Assembly (NCBI RefSeq): GCF_041146395.1
Contig: NC_090989.1
Span: 253,384,843 to 253,448,842, forward strand
Origin: Eulemur rufifrons
Lineage: Eukaryota > Chordata > Mammalia > Primates > Lemuridae
Direction of reading: 5' to 3'
Length of the DNA stretch: 64,000 nt
Part shown: piece by piece, positions 35,743 to 48,224 of the stretch
Layout of the letters: each line of letters begins with the position of its first letter
Position numbering within the stretch: position 1 is the first letter of the stretch
Notes under the pieces: model-generated
The model's input: only the letters and a program-made list of their open reading frames with translations
What the model was told of the DNA's origin: nothing
The model's database searches: none
Made by a program: the position numbers and the translations under genes

Positions 35743-36094
35743 TCCTCCTTGGGCCTCTCTGGGGGCCACTCCCAGCCTGACAGGCTGAGCCTTCCAATTC
35801 TCTGTTTTTTATGCCTCAGTGGTCAGGGTGTCAGGTTCGGCGTGCAGAGGGAGAGCATGGTGACAGTGCTGGGCCGCAGCAGCCCAGACTTGGCGTATCC
35901 ATCAGCGCCAGGCACCTCCTCCTCCTCAGGGGCAGTCTGGGGGGAGCAGAGAGCCAGAGCAGCCTGGGGAGGGGGGACAGCCACCCTCCCCTTCGGGTGC
36001 CCGTAGAGCCGCCCTGTCAGAGGCACTTCTTGACAGCGCTGTGCCTGGGCCCAGGGCATAGGCCATCTCTGCATCTCTGTTTAGCAACGTTGCT

Positions 36095-36170
36095 TCTGCT
36101 GCCAGGCCCAGCTCCAAGGCCACCTCTTCCAGGAAGCCTTCCTGACCTCCAGCTCTACAAAGTACAAGTC
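36095..36170 (+). repeat. L2 fragment
   Basis: 'ccaaggccacctcttccagg' then 'aagccttcctgacctcc'. Confidence 0.55.
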
Positions 36171-36594
36171 TCCAGGTCTGTTCAGCCGGAGTTAGTTAAT
36201 GTTACCCATCCTCATATTGGCATCTGCTCTTGGGGGTCTGCAAAGGGCCATAAGCAGCTCTGAACTCTTCTAGAGGATGTACATAAGTCAGCGTACACCA
36301 TCCTCGACCCTGTCCCCACCTGCCCGGCCTTGCAGTACTGAGTATAGAGGTACTTGGGTACCTCTTCCTGTGGGAAGCCCCTCTCCGCATCGTGCCACAG
36401 CACTGGGTTTGCCCTGACCTGCCTGGGAGTCCCCTGTGGCATGGGCGTGTCCGGCCCTGCAGGTTGGACTGATTCCGCTCTGCACCGTATGCCGCCCCCC
36501 TCACCAGTGTGATGCCCCATCCAAGGCAGACAGTGGGTGCTCCAGAAATCACTGCAGCTCTCCTGGCTCCCCTGTAGCACAGCGCTCCTCCACG

Positions 36595-36911
36595 GTCGGC
36601 ACGACTCTTCCCTCACCCCCTTCTAGGCTTTGCTCACACAGTCTTCCCTGTGAAGCCTTCTCTGACCACCACGTTTAAAAAGAAACTCCTCCCACCCCAT
36701 TCCTCTTTCCTTCTTTATTTTTCTCCATAGAACTTATCACAGTCCAACCTGTCTTGTTTTTCACACTCATCTTGTTAATTATCTGCCTCTTCCACTAGGA
36801 TGTAAGCCCCAAGGGGGCAGGGAGCTTTGTCTGCTCATGTCTCCATCCCGACCTCTAGCACGGGGTCTGGCATCCAGGTGGGACGGACAACTATCTGTTG
36901 AATGAATGAAT
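36595..36911 (+). repeat. L2 3' end, sense
   Basis: 'gaagccttctctgaccacca', 'catagaacttatcacagtcc', 'aaggatgtaagccccaaggg'-type wording and a (GAAT)n tail at 36899-36911. Confidence 0.85.
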
Positions 36912-37514
36912 GGGAACTCCGAAGTCAACCAGGACACGCTTTCAGAGCAGACCTCTCTACTCAGATGGTGGCTGCCACCACTCCCACTATTAGCACCTGT
37001 AACAGCCAGGGTTATCGAGCACCTGCTGTGTGCCAGGATTCAAACCAATTTCTCCGACTCCATTGCCCACCACAACATACTGCCCCTGGGTGGAGGAAAT
37101 GAACCCAGCAGGGACCACCCCCTCCTGGGCTAAGGGCGGTGGCGTGGGGGGCACCCCCAGCACGGGGCCCCTGTCCTGTGAGATGCTTGTGAGACTGAGG
37201 CACTCTGGGAAGGGGAGCTTGCCCGTCTCTGGGACATGACACTGACAGAGGAGCTGGTCCAGCCACAGGCAGGGACTCTGTGGTGGTGTGCAGTTATCTG
37301 AGGTGCCACACAGGAAGCTGGCTGAGTGTAGGGAGCCCTCACCCCGTGACATCTGGAGAGGTCAGGTCCTCAGTCACCAAGGAAGCTGCCGGGCTATAGA
37401 CGTGGCCTTGCCAGGCCACCAAGCTGGCTGGGAAGCAGCCGACTGCCCAGGTTCAAGCCACGTGCTGCCACCAGACCCCATGGGCCTCAGTCAGTTTGGC
37501 ACAGAGGCAAGGAG

Positions 37515-37740
37515 CAAGGTCTCTGGAGCAGACGGCATGGCTTCAGATCCTGGGTCTGCTTCTTCCTAGCTCTGTGACCTGTAGCAGGTCACTCAACCTC
37601 TCTGTGCCTCAGTTCCCTCCTCTGTAAAGTAGGGGAAATGACAGATTGTCGTCAAGACTATGTAGTTGTTGTGGAAACCAAGTGAATTGATATGTAGAGC
37701 GCCTGGCATCTAGTGAGTGCTCAGTAAATGTATATAAATG
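37515..37740 (+). repeat. MIR, near full length
   Basis: 'tagctctgtgacctgtagca', 'ctctgtgcctcagttccctc', and tail 'gtgagtgctcagtaaatgta'. Confidence 0.85.
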
Positions 37741-37769
37741 ACACATAATGATGATCGTATATTGGTCAC

Positions 37770-37905
37770 GAAGGCCTCCTTGGCATCCAGAACATCACTG
37801 AACCCTCCTGACAATCCTGCGACGCTCACAAGCTGGGTACAACTGTCTACATTTTCTATGTGAGACAATGGAGCCTCGGAAGGTGGGGACACTCGCCCAG
37901 GTCAG
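37770..37905 (-). repeat. MIR fragment
   Basis: Antisense MIR: 'gaaccctcctgacaatcctg' followed by 'gagacaatggagcctcggaa'. Confidence 0.5.
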
Positions 37906-39176
37906 GGGGCGACTCCATGGCCAGGCTCCTGTCCCCCAGCCCAGGACCCTCCCCTGCCTACCTGGCACTGCCTTCCGTCCCTGGGCCCCTGTTTCCCCAT
38001 CTGTAAAAGGACAGATCAGACTGAGTGACAGCTATACGCCCTTCCTGTCTGCTGAGCCTGGGTGCTCTGTGGGCCCCACCTGATCCTGGCTTCCCTTGGG
38101 TCCGGGGCTCCAAGCGCCTGCTTGGCTTCCCCTGCTGGAACTCACCACCCTCACCACATCCGAGGAGCGCTCGCCTTCTGTCCTGGAACCTTGTAAGAGC
38201 AGCTTAGAAAGTGTGGTTTGTCCTGCCCAGAGAAGGCCTGGGGGCACTTTCTGGGGTGGAGAGTGAACGAACCAGGCCTTGAAGGATGGGGGAGGCAGGC
38301 ACTGCAGGCACCAGCCAAGGCCTGGGATGGGCTGGTCAGGGTGTCGCCTCGGATGGCCAGGTCTTCCGTGAGGCCCCGGCAGAGGCAGCCGCAGAACAGA
38401 GGGTGGGGGGCAGGAATGTAACGCTTTGCCCCTCTAGGGCTGGGACCAGGGAAGGCTTCAGACCAGGGAGTGCCATTATCTGGAGGACGGGGCTGGAGGA
38501 GGCGGGCCTGCAGTCAGGGGCCCCATGGGAGGCTACTGCCACAGTTCCAGCGACAGGGACCCTGCCTGGGAGATGACACAGCTGCAGTGTCCACAGGCAG
38601 GACGTGATGTTCCTCAAGGGCAGGAATGATGTCCTCAGGGCAGAAAACAAAAATCCCTGCTCTGGCTTTTGTTGGGGCCTCCAGAGGTGCACCCCGAAAG
38701 CCCCAAACAAAGATCACACAATACACACCTTTTCTGATGACACCACAGGCCCCCTGCCTCTTTCTACTAATTGACCTGTGCTTTTGGCATCTCTCAAAAA
38801 TATTAACACAAGCCCCTTAAGTGGGAAAACCTTTTCTTTATGTATTCATAGAAAAGCTTTTGTGAGGCCTGACTGGGGTGCCAGCCCGCACCAAGGTGGC
38901 TGTCACTCAGTGGGCAGTGAGACCTCCATCTGGGGGTGCACAGCCCATAGCCCTCCCCAGAGAGAGCTCCTGGCGCTATCGGGCCTTGGTCACACGTAAA
39001 GCCCTAAGGAACTCTTTCAACAACAAAACACGTGCCGAGATCTTTTCCATCCTCAGCCCCGCGGACCGAGCAGTCCCACAGGGAAAACAGGACAGGACCT
39101 GGAGCCTATGAGACCAGGCCTGGAGGCAGCACTGAGCCCGGGTCCCAGTATGGTGCCGTGGGAGCAGAGAGCAGGC

Positions 39177-39200
39177 GGGGGGGGGGGGGGGGGGGGGGGG
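39177..39200. repeat. G homopolymer, 24 bases
   Basis: Uninterrupted G24, within a G-rich neighbourhood. In the PAX5 pre-mRNA it reads as C24. Length may be an assembly artefact. Confidence 0.8.
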
Positions 39201-40009
39201 CGGTCAGGGAGGGTGTGTGCAGGTGGGCACAGGCATTCTGGTGGCAGGGCTGAGAGCTCACTCTGTGGACAGCCCCTCTGCTCACTGGTTGTGTGGCCCT
39301 GGGCAAGCGATTGAACCTGGAAGGACTTGAACTGTGGGAGGTTTCTCTCTTCAGAGGGAGAAAGGGGGAGGAAAAGGAAGACCCATGTGCCCTATGGTGA
39401 GGCAGGCAGAGGAACATTTAAGAAGTGGGATGTCCAAATTCCCATTGGACAAATGCGCGGTTGGGAGCTCAGCCTGTCCCCTGCCCGTCTCCCGTGCCCT
39501 CACACTCAAATGCCCGGGATGACTGGGTTGGTGTGTTCTCCCCACATGGAAATCAGAGGAATTGGTTGAGTTCCGTGCTTGGGTGGCCAGCAGGGTTGAG
39601 ATGAAAGGAAGTGATCAAAGAACAGTGTGGATCACAGAGCCCGAGAAGCCTGAGCCAGAGGTGAGCATGGGAAAGTGACTGTCCACCTGGAAACGGGGCA
39701 GACACCTTGGGGAGAACATAGCACTTTTCCACTAGGTGGCCAGTGAGGGTCTGCAACAATCCTGCCTTGAGTTCAAGGTGCTGGGTGAAGCCAGCCAGCT
39801 GTTGCTATTATTTGAGCCAGGGAGAGGGGTGCACAAAGGCAGACAGCCACAATGGGATTCCAGGGCGCAAGGGACTACTCCCCCTTCTTCAGCCACCAGA
39901 AACGGGGCTGAGAATAGAGAGTTGGTCCCTTCCACGCCCACGCAAGTGTCATACCCAGGGTGTGCTCCACCCTCAGTCATGCCCAGGGTGGCCCACCTGG
40001 AGGAGAAGA

Positions 40010-40140
40010 AAGAAAATGGCCCTTGGAGTCACACAGACCCAGGCTCCAGGCCACACTCTGCCTCTTCCAGGCTGTGTGGCCTTGGCCATGTGGATTTACC
40101 TCTTGAGCCTCAGTTTCCTCATCTGTGAAATGGAGAGAAG
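40010..40140 (+). repeat. MIR fragment
   Basis: 'ttggagtcacacagacccag' and 'gagcctcagtttcctcatct'. Confidence 0.75.
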
Positions 40141-40924
40141 GAAAGTCTAATTTCTGCCCCCACCACAGCCCCCTGATCCTAGTTCCTCCCCTGCCCTGGG
40201 GAGGTATGAAGAGGAAACCGAGTGACAGAAAGAAATACAGAGCTGCAGAAATGTCAGAACAGGAAGCGATTGGATTGTCACCATACTCAGCACACTTGCG
40301 TGTCACAGGTCGGGAGGCTGAGGCTCAGAAGGGAGAGGGGGTTTGACAGAGGCCAGGCACAGGGAGTCCCGCAGGGCCCAGGAAGGCTGGAGGGGAGGGC
40401 TACTTGGGAACTGTCTGCATGGGGCCCTCGGAGGACAAACACGAGGACAAGCCCAGAAACAGAGAGAGCACTCAGGCATCATCCCCACAGTAACCCAAGG
40501 AGAGAATGCGGGAGCCAGAGAGCCAGGGCTGGGGCCCAAGGAACTTGTCTCCCCCAGCCCCCCACCCCGGGCATCTAAAGGTCTGACAATCGCTGCCCTC
40601 ATTTCCACCTAAACCCAAGCAATTTGCTTCTTCCCTACACTGATGGAAAATAAAATTAGCCTACACCCTTCACACAACAAATTTATTTCAGTTGAACCTC
40701 ACCGACCTGTGCGATTACTCATAGTCACAGATGACCAGGCCTGGGATAAATGTTAGAGATAATTTCCCTCAACCTTCCCATCCTCAGGGTCACTGTCCCA
40801 GGACAGTGCAGGGCCTGGGACCCCGGCCTGTATTCCCAGGCCCCAGGCTTCCACCATCCCAAGGAACACCTCACTGGGCTGGGCTAGTGCGGGAAGGGGG
40901 AGTCCCCCCACCATACCTCTTCCC

Positions 40925-41340
40925 AAACCCCAGTGTGTTTGAAAATTTTCAAACACACAGCAAAATTGAAGGAATTTTATAGCAAACTCCTATGTACCCA
41001 TCACCTAATTCTACCATCTACATTTTCTTATGCTTGCTTGTCATGTATCTGCACATCCCTCTAGCCTTTCATTCACCTAAATTTTTTTTGTTGTTTTGCA
41101 TTTCCAAGTAAACTAAAAATACTGGGACACTTTTCCCTAAGTACTTCAGCATATTATTAACTGAAGTTCATTGTTTGTTTTTAAGTTCTTTCTTTAGATG
41201 TAAAATTTACACATAATGGAATGTACAAATCTTAAATATGCTATTGCTGCATTTTGACAAATGCATAGACGTATATGACCCAAATCTCTACCAAGATATA
41301 GAACATTACCATCACCCCAGAAAGTTCTCTCATGCTGAAG
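40925..41340 (-). mobile_element. L1M-family LINE 3' end, antisense
   Basis: 'ctcctatgtacccatcacct', 'ttacacataatggaatgtac', 'ccaagatatagaacattacc' then 'atcaccccagaaagttctc', the usual order of L1MC/ME 3' ends in antisense. Confidence 0.8.
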
Positions 41341-41689
41341 AAGGAGGCCTACTGACCAACGGAGAACCCAGCTATCTGGGGATCTAACCGAGCCATCCCC
41401 CCATGAACCCAGAGCTCCAAGGTTAGCACTGACAACCAAAACTCCAAGTGCTGAAAGAGGCCCCGGCCCGCACATTGAAAGTACCTCCAAAGCCACTAAA
41501 GGGAACGAAACCAGAAGAATATATGTTCTTTTTTCAAAGACTCAGAAAGAAAGCAGAGGCTTAAGAAATTCAAGATAAATGGCGGGTTTCCCCCAAACAG
41601 CACTGTCTTCCAAATATAGAAGAGCTGACTGTAAAAACCAATGCAATAATTAGAAAATACTGATTAAAATGAAGAGTTTAAAGGGGGCT

Positions 41690-42175
41690 GTGATAAAATG
41701 CACTCAGTGCAGCTGTCCTGGAGGTTCCGGGGGCAGGAACGTCACCAGAATCAGAAGTGCTTTCAGTTTCCCCTTCGCTCAAAGCTCAGAGATGGCAAGA
41801 AAGTCAACGTTTCCTAAAATTCTCCTAAGTGACAGGTAAACGGGCTCAGTGTAGCTCTTAATTAACCCAAAACGACACCTGCCAGATGACGGGGATTTGC
41901 AGAGCGTGCTGGGGGCCGACCCCATCTGCAGATGGTGGGTTCCCACCTCTGCTCCAGACCTTGGCCGGCGGCAATTAACATACGGAAAGTCTTTCAAAGT
42001 GACTTCGCAGCCAAGTTCTATTTCTGAAGGATTCAAACCGGGCTCTGAAGGAAAATCTTGGCGGAGGAGGAGGAGGAGAAAGGAAAGATTTGAAAAGGAC
42101 CGTAAGATTTCTTCAGCTCCTTCCCATTGGTCTGTAGAACTGCGTGTGGTGCGGTTGCTCAGGGATCCGCGGTGA
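41690..42175. promoter_or_regulatory. Conserved-looking element in intron 8 with E-boxes
   Basis: Non-repeat block mixing A/T-rich homeodomain words (CTTAATTAACC near 41858-41868, GCAATTAACAT near 41970) with E-boxes: CACCTG at 41876-41881 (E2A type) and CAGATG at 41883-41888. TGACAGGTAAACG at 41830-41842 combines MEIS-, ZEB/E-box- and FOX-type words. A (GGA)n run lies at 42061-42078. The region resembles an enhancer; no exon is evident. Confidence 0.4.
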
Positions 42176-42251
42176 CCCGGGCTCTGCTGCACAGAACTGT
42201 CTGCGGCGGGAGTGAGCACGGCCACGGCGACACATGCGGGCACAGCCAGCC

Positions 42252-42427
42252 TTTCATACACACACACATATGAATATTTGAATGATATATACACAAATTA
42301 CATTGTATAACATTACGTACATGTATATACACACATGATGTATACATATACGCATATACGCACATACATATGTATGTATGGACGGGTGTGTGGATATGCA
42401 CACACATGCACATACACACGCACACAG
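42252..42427. repeat. Alternating purine-pyrimidine low-complexity tract
   Basis: Long irregular TA/CA/GT dinucleotide array (CATA, TATG, ACAC words), a classic Z-DNA-prone composition. Confidence 0.85.
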
Positions 42428-42449
42428 TCTGCATTCAGGAGCTCTGCCA

Positions 42450-42560
42450 AAGCCTCTCTGAGTGACCTTGAGCCAAGTCGCTTTTCAACGAGCCTCAGTT
42501 TTCTCATCTGTAAAGTGGTGTACGTGGGAGGGATTTAAATAAATGACCTCGAAGGCCTTC
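42450..42560 (+). repeat. MIR fragment
   Basis: 'gtgaccttgagccaagtcgc' and 'gcctcagttttctcatctgt'. Confidence 0.75.
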
Positions 42561-42944
42561 CTAAGCTCTAAGAGGCTCCCTTTGCCCGTCTTCTCAGCAC
42601 CCACCCCCCAGCCTGGCCCCCTCGAGGCCCGAGGCTTCTCACCCCCGCCCCCTCCACAGCAAGACCTTCCTGGGCTCCCAATGGGGAGAGAAAACCAGAG
42701 CTCAGCAAAGGTCAGCCCTGTCAGCCCCGACAGCCCCGCATGCCGGGCATCGATCCATGGCTGGGAAAAACCTCTTCTCCCGCCAGCTCAGGCCAGCCAC
42801 GGAAGCCTTCAGAAAAACAGAGGGAAGAGAAAAACCGAGAGAGAGGGCGCGAGTGAGGGAGAGAATGCAGAATGTGTCTCCCTCCTGTCTCTCCTGACAG
42901 CCACAGGCTTTGCGCCTGGACGGCAGCACTGGGTGGGCCACAGG

Positions 42945-43045
42945 AAGCCTGGGCTGGAGACCCAGGCTCTGCCACTGGCCACCCTGAGGCGGTCGAGTGA
43001 CCTTTCTGGGCCTCAGTTTGCTCCTCCGTGAAGAAGAGGCTGCTG
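42945..43045 (+). repeat. MIR fragment
   Basis: 'acccaggctctgccactggc' and 'gggcctcagtttgctcctcc'. Confidence 0.6.
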
Positions 43046-43719
43046 CACCCACTTCCTGTTGTCTGCAACTACAAAACCCGAATGCAAGGGTCCTTTGGGG
43101 AGCTCAGGGAACAAACCGCACTGCTGCACTGCGGCGCCTGCAGCACAGCACGGGGCGCAGCCCGGACGCCACAGCTGACAGTCCAGCAGAGGCCAGAGCC
43201 GGAGCCTCGGGCCACACGGGCCAGTAGGAACAGATTGACGGGCTGCCCCATGTTTTAAAGGGGCAAGTGTGTCATTAACCACAGAACGGGCAATTTAGAT
43301 CTATTATCACGTCCCCCAAGGCCGACCTCCCTTCTGTCTATAACCTGCCTGGCCCTTGTAGGCATTTCAGTTTGAGACCCCTGGCCCTGCTATGGCACAT
43401 TTCGAGAGTTCTGGTCCAATTTTAATCTGCTCTGCTGCTGTGGTCTTATTCCAAACTTCGGTCCCATCCTGCCCTCATCTAAGCAAACAACGGGCAAGAC
43501 CATGAGCAAACGGTCCCCTGCGGCCTCCCGAGGGAGCGAGAACACCTGATGTGTGTGCTCGTGTGCGGGGCAGGGGAGGTTCCGGTTTCTGGTGTGCCGA
43601 TCCCTACAGTACCGCAATGCCCTGTCCTGGGAGCACCCACAGGCGGCACACTTGTGAGGACCGATGCCCAAGAAGCCTCATGGTAGTGGTCAAGGCCCTT
43701 CAGGGTCTTCCAGCCACTC

Positions 43720-44165
43720 CTCCCACTGTCCCCCACCTGCCACATGCCAAGTTCCAAGCCCACCGCATCACCTGCCCTTCTCCACACATACTCTCCATCT
43801 GCTCATGCTGGTTCCTTCATCTGAAACGCCACCTCCCTTCCCTTCCTCATGTCCAATCCCTGAGCTCATCAAGACCCAGCTCAAGTACCACCTCCTCCAG
43901 GAAGCCTTTCTGGGTCAATCATCCAGCTGAGAGCATCCCTGCACTTACTCCTGAGCCCCCAGCCCTGACCTATCACTGCCTGTGTCCCAGAACACTTTCT
44001 GGCCAGACTCCAGGTCGTTTGTGACCCTATCTTGCTTCCCCTGCTGTTGAGTCGGTGAGCGGCTCCTCCTGCAGGGCAGGCGCTGAGGCTGACCCTCTGA
44101 GACTGGCAGATCCCTGCAGGCCCCGCTGTGCCCAGCACAGGGCCCCGCCCACAACACAAATGCTG
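43720..44165 (+). repeat. L2 3' region, sense
   Basis: 'gacccagctcaagtaccacc', 'ctccaggaagcctttctggg', then a GC-rich diverged tail with cccagcacagggcc. Confidence 0.75.
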
Positions 44166-45759
44166 ACCCCGTGAGCCCTAAGTGTGCCCAACAGATATTC
44201 CTCAAGCCAGCCCCTTCCAGAGTCAGATCAGAAAAGGACATGAAATCTGCGCTGGCAAGAATCAGTGGGACAGGGGTCCTTGTGCTTTCTGATAGAAGTT
44301 TGGAGACAGAGAGGCAGAGACGGGGAGTAAGACACACAGGAAAGAGAAGTGGGCTGTTTGCTGCAGGGACCGCAGTGCAGGTCCCGTGGGTGAAAAGGGA
44401 CAGTGGGTGGGTGCTCTCCTGAGGGGTTCAGCACCTACAAGCCCCCAGGCCTCAACAGGCCACCCCTGCCACATAATGACACCACTAAGGTTGGCTCACT
44501 CCAGAACACAGAAGTAAAAAATAAAAATAAAAAAATTTTAAAAGGGAGGAGTAAAAAAATTACTGATAGTTGCAGCTCAGAAAAGAGCAGGACCAGACTG
44601 AAGTCGGGTTAGAGAGAAAGGAATCTTCGAGGTTTTTCCCCTTAGCACCTTTTCTCTGCAGTCATGTGGCTTTAGAAGATGCTTGATCTGGAAATCTGAA
44701 GACTTTTGTTGAGTGACCAGACCGTTGCCAGGAGCCCCAATCCCATGGCCTAACCCACCAGGCCCCAGGTTCCACAGGGTTCGGTTGGAATGACATCGGG
44801 TTGTATTGCCAAGAAACTCCAACTCACATATCCATGATAAATGTTTAATAAACTAACTAGGTTCTTGTGTGTCCGTCCTAAACTGGATTTGTATGTGCTC
44901 ACAGTCATACACACTTTCCATGGTTCTACCAAGAGCAACTTCGGAGTTGGAATGAATGACTAAAAAGGTAGTGCATGGTAGCAAGTAATACTTCTCCTCA
45001 AATTTCTAAAGTTCTTCGCTGTCCTCATATTCTGAATTTGGGGAAAACATATTATATCTCTGATTCAAGGACTACATTTTACTTCTAGACCCACATCCTG
45101 GTGATGCTGTTTATTTTGGTAAATCCATTCATTTCAGCATCCACAGTAGTCCTGTTCCATCCAGAGCTCTGAGCTAGGCCCCCAAGGGGGTACACTCAGT
45201 AAAATGGGCCCAGACCCCAGTCCTCAGGGAGCTCCCTGCATCGAAGGGGATTCTTAATCCCAGAACTAGACATCTGGGTACCAGCAAAGGGCACAGTGGA
45301 TTTAGAAGCAGAGTAGAATTTAAAATTCACTCTAGCAAGGGTATCCAGGAAGGCTTCCTGTAGGAAGTAGCTGCGATTTTGGCCTCAAAGGACATTCCAA
45401 CTTCATCATTTGGTGGGTTACTGAAATCTGTCCCTATCCACCACCTGCCAGCCCAGGTGGCATTGTGAATACTGCCCTGTCCCCGGTGGAAGGGAGTTCC
45501 CCAGCTCCTCCCACAAAAGAGGCCAGTCAGCAGGATTCGGTGCCATGCTGGAGACCCAGCTCCTCTTGCTTTCGACTCCCCAGCAAGGCAGCTGCTAATG
45601 GCAAACACTGGCTGATCAGCCCAGACACCCTGACAACTCTGAAGCACAACATGGTATCTGTAAATACTGTAAAAATGTTAGCTCTCATTTTCTGCACAGG
45701 GACTGTGAGCAGCCGTGGCTGCCACCCTGTGCTGCGGACTGGGAGGTGGTGGAAAGCCC

Positions 45760-45985
45760 TGGGGTGCAGCCAGTCAGTCCTGGTCACAGCCCGGCAGCCA
45801 CTTAGCTGAGCCGCCTCGGAGAAATCACTTCACCTCTCTGACCCTGAATTCCTGGTTTGCAGGGTGGTAATGACAACACTCAGAGGAATTCAAAGTTCTT
45901 CGTGAATTAGAAAGTGTTATGCAAAGGTGGGGGGCTACTTGCTGCCTAACTCAATCCTTAGCACATAGCACATGTTTTGTGTGAC
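45760..45985 (+). repeat. MIR fragment
   Basis: 'gaaatcacttcacctctctg' followed by 'cagggtggtaatgacaacac' and a tail 'ttagcacatagcacat'. Confidence 0.6.
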
Positions 45986-46084
45986 TGTTAAAAAAAAAAA
46001 AAAAGGATATCCTGGGGCTTGTTTTTTAACAAAAATTATATTTCTAGGTACTCTTCTCATATTTCAGGAAAGTCTTAATTGTAA

Positions 46085-46205
46085 GGAAAGCCTCAAACTA
46101 GGAGCCAGGGCCCCTGATCTTATTCTGTCTCTATGACAATGTGACTTTGGACATGTCCCTTCTAGGTTCACTTAGCCTCAGTTTCCCCACATGGATGATG
46201 GCAGG
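46085..46205 (+). repeat. MIR fragment
   Basis: 'caatgtgactttggacatgt' and 'agcctcagtttccccacatg'. Confidence 0.6.
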
Positions 46206-46679
46206 GTGGGAGGAGGCTTGATTGCCACTAAGGAATACTTTTTCTCCCCCAACTCCTGCCCAAATGACCCTTTGCTTGCTTAAATGATGAGTCCAATCCC
46301 ATACCTTTTAAAAATGTTCTGAGGCCCTTTTGTGTGCAGATAGACAATTTCCAGCAGGCTGACTGTAAATCTAAAACAGGTCCCCAGCCCCTATTACCAG
46401 CTCCCAGACTCAAAAACAGGTCCAGCCCCCTCCAGCTCAGAGACCTCTAACCTCCCGGCACAGTCCCAGGGCCTTCAGGAGCCCTTCCTCTCAGCCCAAA
46501 GCTGACTTACTTTCCTGTGGCCTAGACCTTGGCCTGTCCCTCAGAGCAGCCAGGGGTCCTCCTCGGAAGAAACCACCTCCCCCTGCTCGGCTGGGCTGTT
46601 TGGCGCTGAGGCCTGAACGTCCTGCCTGACTAATGAGAGGGAGGGTGAAGGTGTCGTACCTTGCTGGGAAGTCGCAGTG

Positions 46680-46830
46680 CTAGTCCCGACCTGCGCAGCC
46701 TGCCATCAAATTTTAATGCTGCAGCTGACATATTTATGGAATGCCTCACCAAGTGTTTGCGAGGAGACCAGACAAGATTTACCTCCACAATTACGACCAC
46801 AATGTGCGGGCTTCACTGTGCGCTGGGAAC
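46680..46830. promoter_or_regulatory. Conserved-looking element in intron 8
   Basis: Non-repeat block with TTTTAATGCTGCAGCTG (46711-46727; contains the E-box CAGCTG), CATATTTATGG and CACAATTACGACC. GC-rich sequence flanks it. Enhancer role is inferred only. Confidence 0.35.
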
Positions 46831-47424
46831 TCGCAGCACAGAGGCCCCGAGCCCCCCTGCGCCCCCAGGAACGCACTCAATTCTGCACACCTTTCCTGCC
46901 CCCGGCGGGCCAGCCTGGGGCCGGGGACGCGGAGATGAATCAGACACGGTCCCTGCCCACGGAGAGCCCGCAGTCTGCAGGAGGGGGCAAGACACACATA
47001 AATTACACGCACCCCGGGTGGCTGGGGACCAGCGCGCTGGCACAAGTACCGCAGGCAGGCTGGGCTGCAGGGCAGAAGGCACAGTCATTGCCCCTGCCTG
47101 AGTCAGGGTCAAGGAGGAAGCCACCCAGCTGCCTCAGCTCTCCTGGTCACTCCTCTGCCGTGGAGGGGCTCCCCGCGCTCTCTGTCCCTCCCCCTGTGGG
47201 CCTCAGGGTCTCAGTGGCTCCCCCTCCTTCAGTGCCCGCACACCCCACTCAATGCTTTGGGGTTCCTTCTCCCAAGGCTGACTGGGAGTGGGCTATGCCC
47301 CCCAGCCCCTCACCCCTCCTCAGTGCGTCACGCAATCCCTTTCTCTTGACCTTTTACTGCTCTCCCCCCGCAAAGCTGCCCAGGGCTGGGGCATGGGGGA
47401 GGAATCACACACAGTACCCCAGGC

Positions 47425-47605
47425 CAGTGACTCTCAAACCTTGCTGCATGGTAAAAATCATTTGGGGAGCTTTAAAAATCCAGATGACCAGGCCACACCC
47501 CACACTAGTTCATCAGGATCCCCGGTGGGAGGGTTGAGGGGCAGATATCAACATTTGTCCAAACTTCCTAGGTGGTTCCAACGTGCAGCAAGTTTGAGAA
47601 CCGCT
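47425..47605 (+). mobile_element. MER5A (hAT-Charlie) DNA transposon
   Basis: Full-length look: starts cagtgactctcaaaccttgc, 'tcatttggggagctttaaaa', and ends with the reverse-complementary terminus 'agtttgagaaccgctg'. Confidence 0.9.
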
Positions 47606-47624
47606 GGGCGGGCACTTGGTGCTC

Positions 47625-47741
47625 AGCGTGTGCAGCGTGTTAGAAGCACAGCATCCTGGGCCCACCCTAAACTTTCTGAACCAGAGTCTGCTCTGAGACG
47701 ATCCCCAGTGACCTGTGTGCAACAAAGTTTGAGAAGCACTG
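47625..47741 (+). mobile_element. MER5A, partial
   Basis: 'agaagcacagcatcctgggc' and 'acaaagtttgagaagcactg'. It lies directly after the first copy and in the same orientation, with its left end worn away. Confidence 0.75.
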
Positions 47742-48224
47742 ATCTGTGTTAAAGAGTTTCCCAGCGTCCTCAGAGGCAAGCTGGTGTCTAGTCCCCCGGG
47801 CCCCTGAAAAGGAGGCTAACTCCTAAGGAGCCCAGCTGCTAAGAAGGGCGGGCTCTTGTGGGTGGGCTCCAGGCAGGCGTCCCACGGAGGGAGCTGAACT
47901 AGGACCACTCCCAGACTATCCTCACAACCCGCCAGGCTGCACCAGGAGGTGGGAGCCACTAAGATGTGGTCCTGTGCTGGTGGAGAGCTATTCTTTCTTA
48001 ATTTCAGGTGACATTTTTGGACTTGGCTGGGAGGGGCTTTCCAAGGAGGAAGTTGGTGGGAGAGGAGGGGAGGGGAGACAGCTTTGGGGGCCGAGGCAGG
48101 AAGAGCAGAGAAGGCGCCTAGGGGAGCAGGTGCAGGGCTGGCTGGGCAGCCCCACAGGTGTGCTGAGAAGCCCGGTGTGTACCTGCCTTGCTGCCAGGCG
48201 CACTGCAGACAGTCGGTTCTCCAG

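Noticed and set aside
46677..47537. Longest open frame (286 codons), plus strand
   Set aside because: It runs from a unique block into a MER5A transposon, has no recognisable domain and lies in GC-rich sequence where stop codons are scarce.
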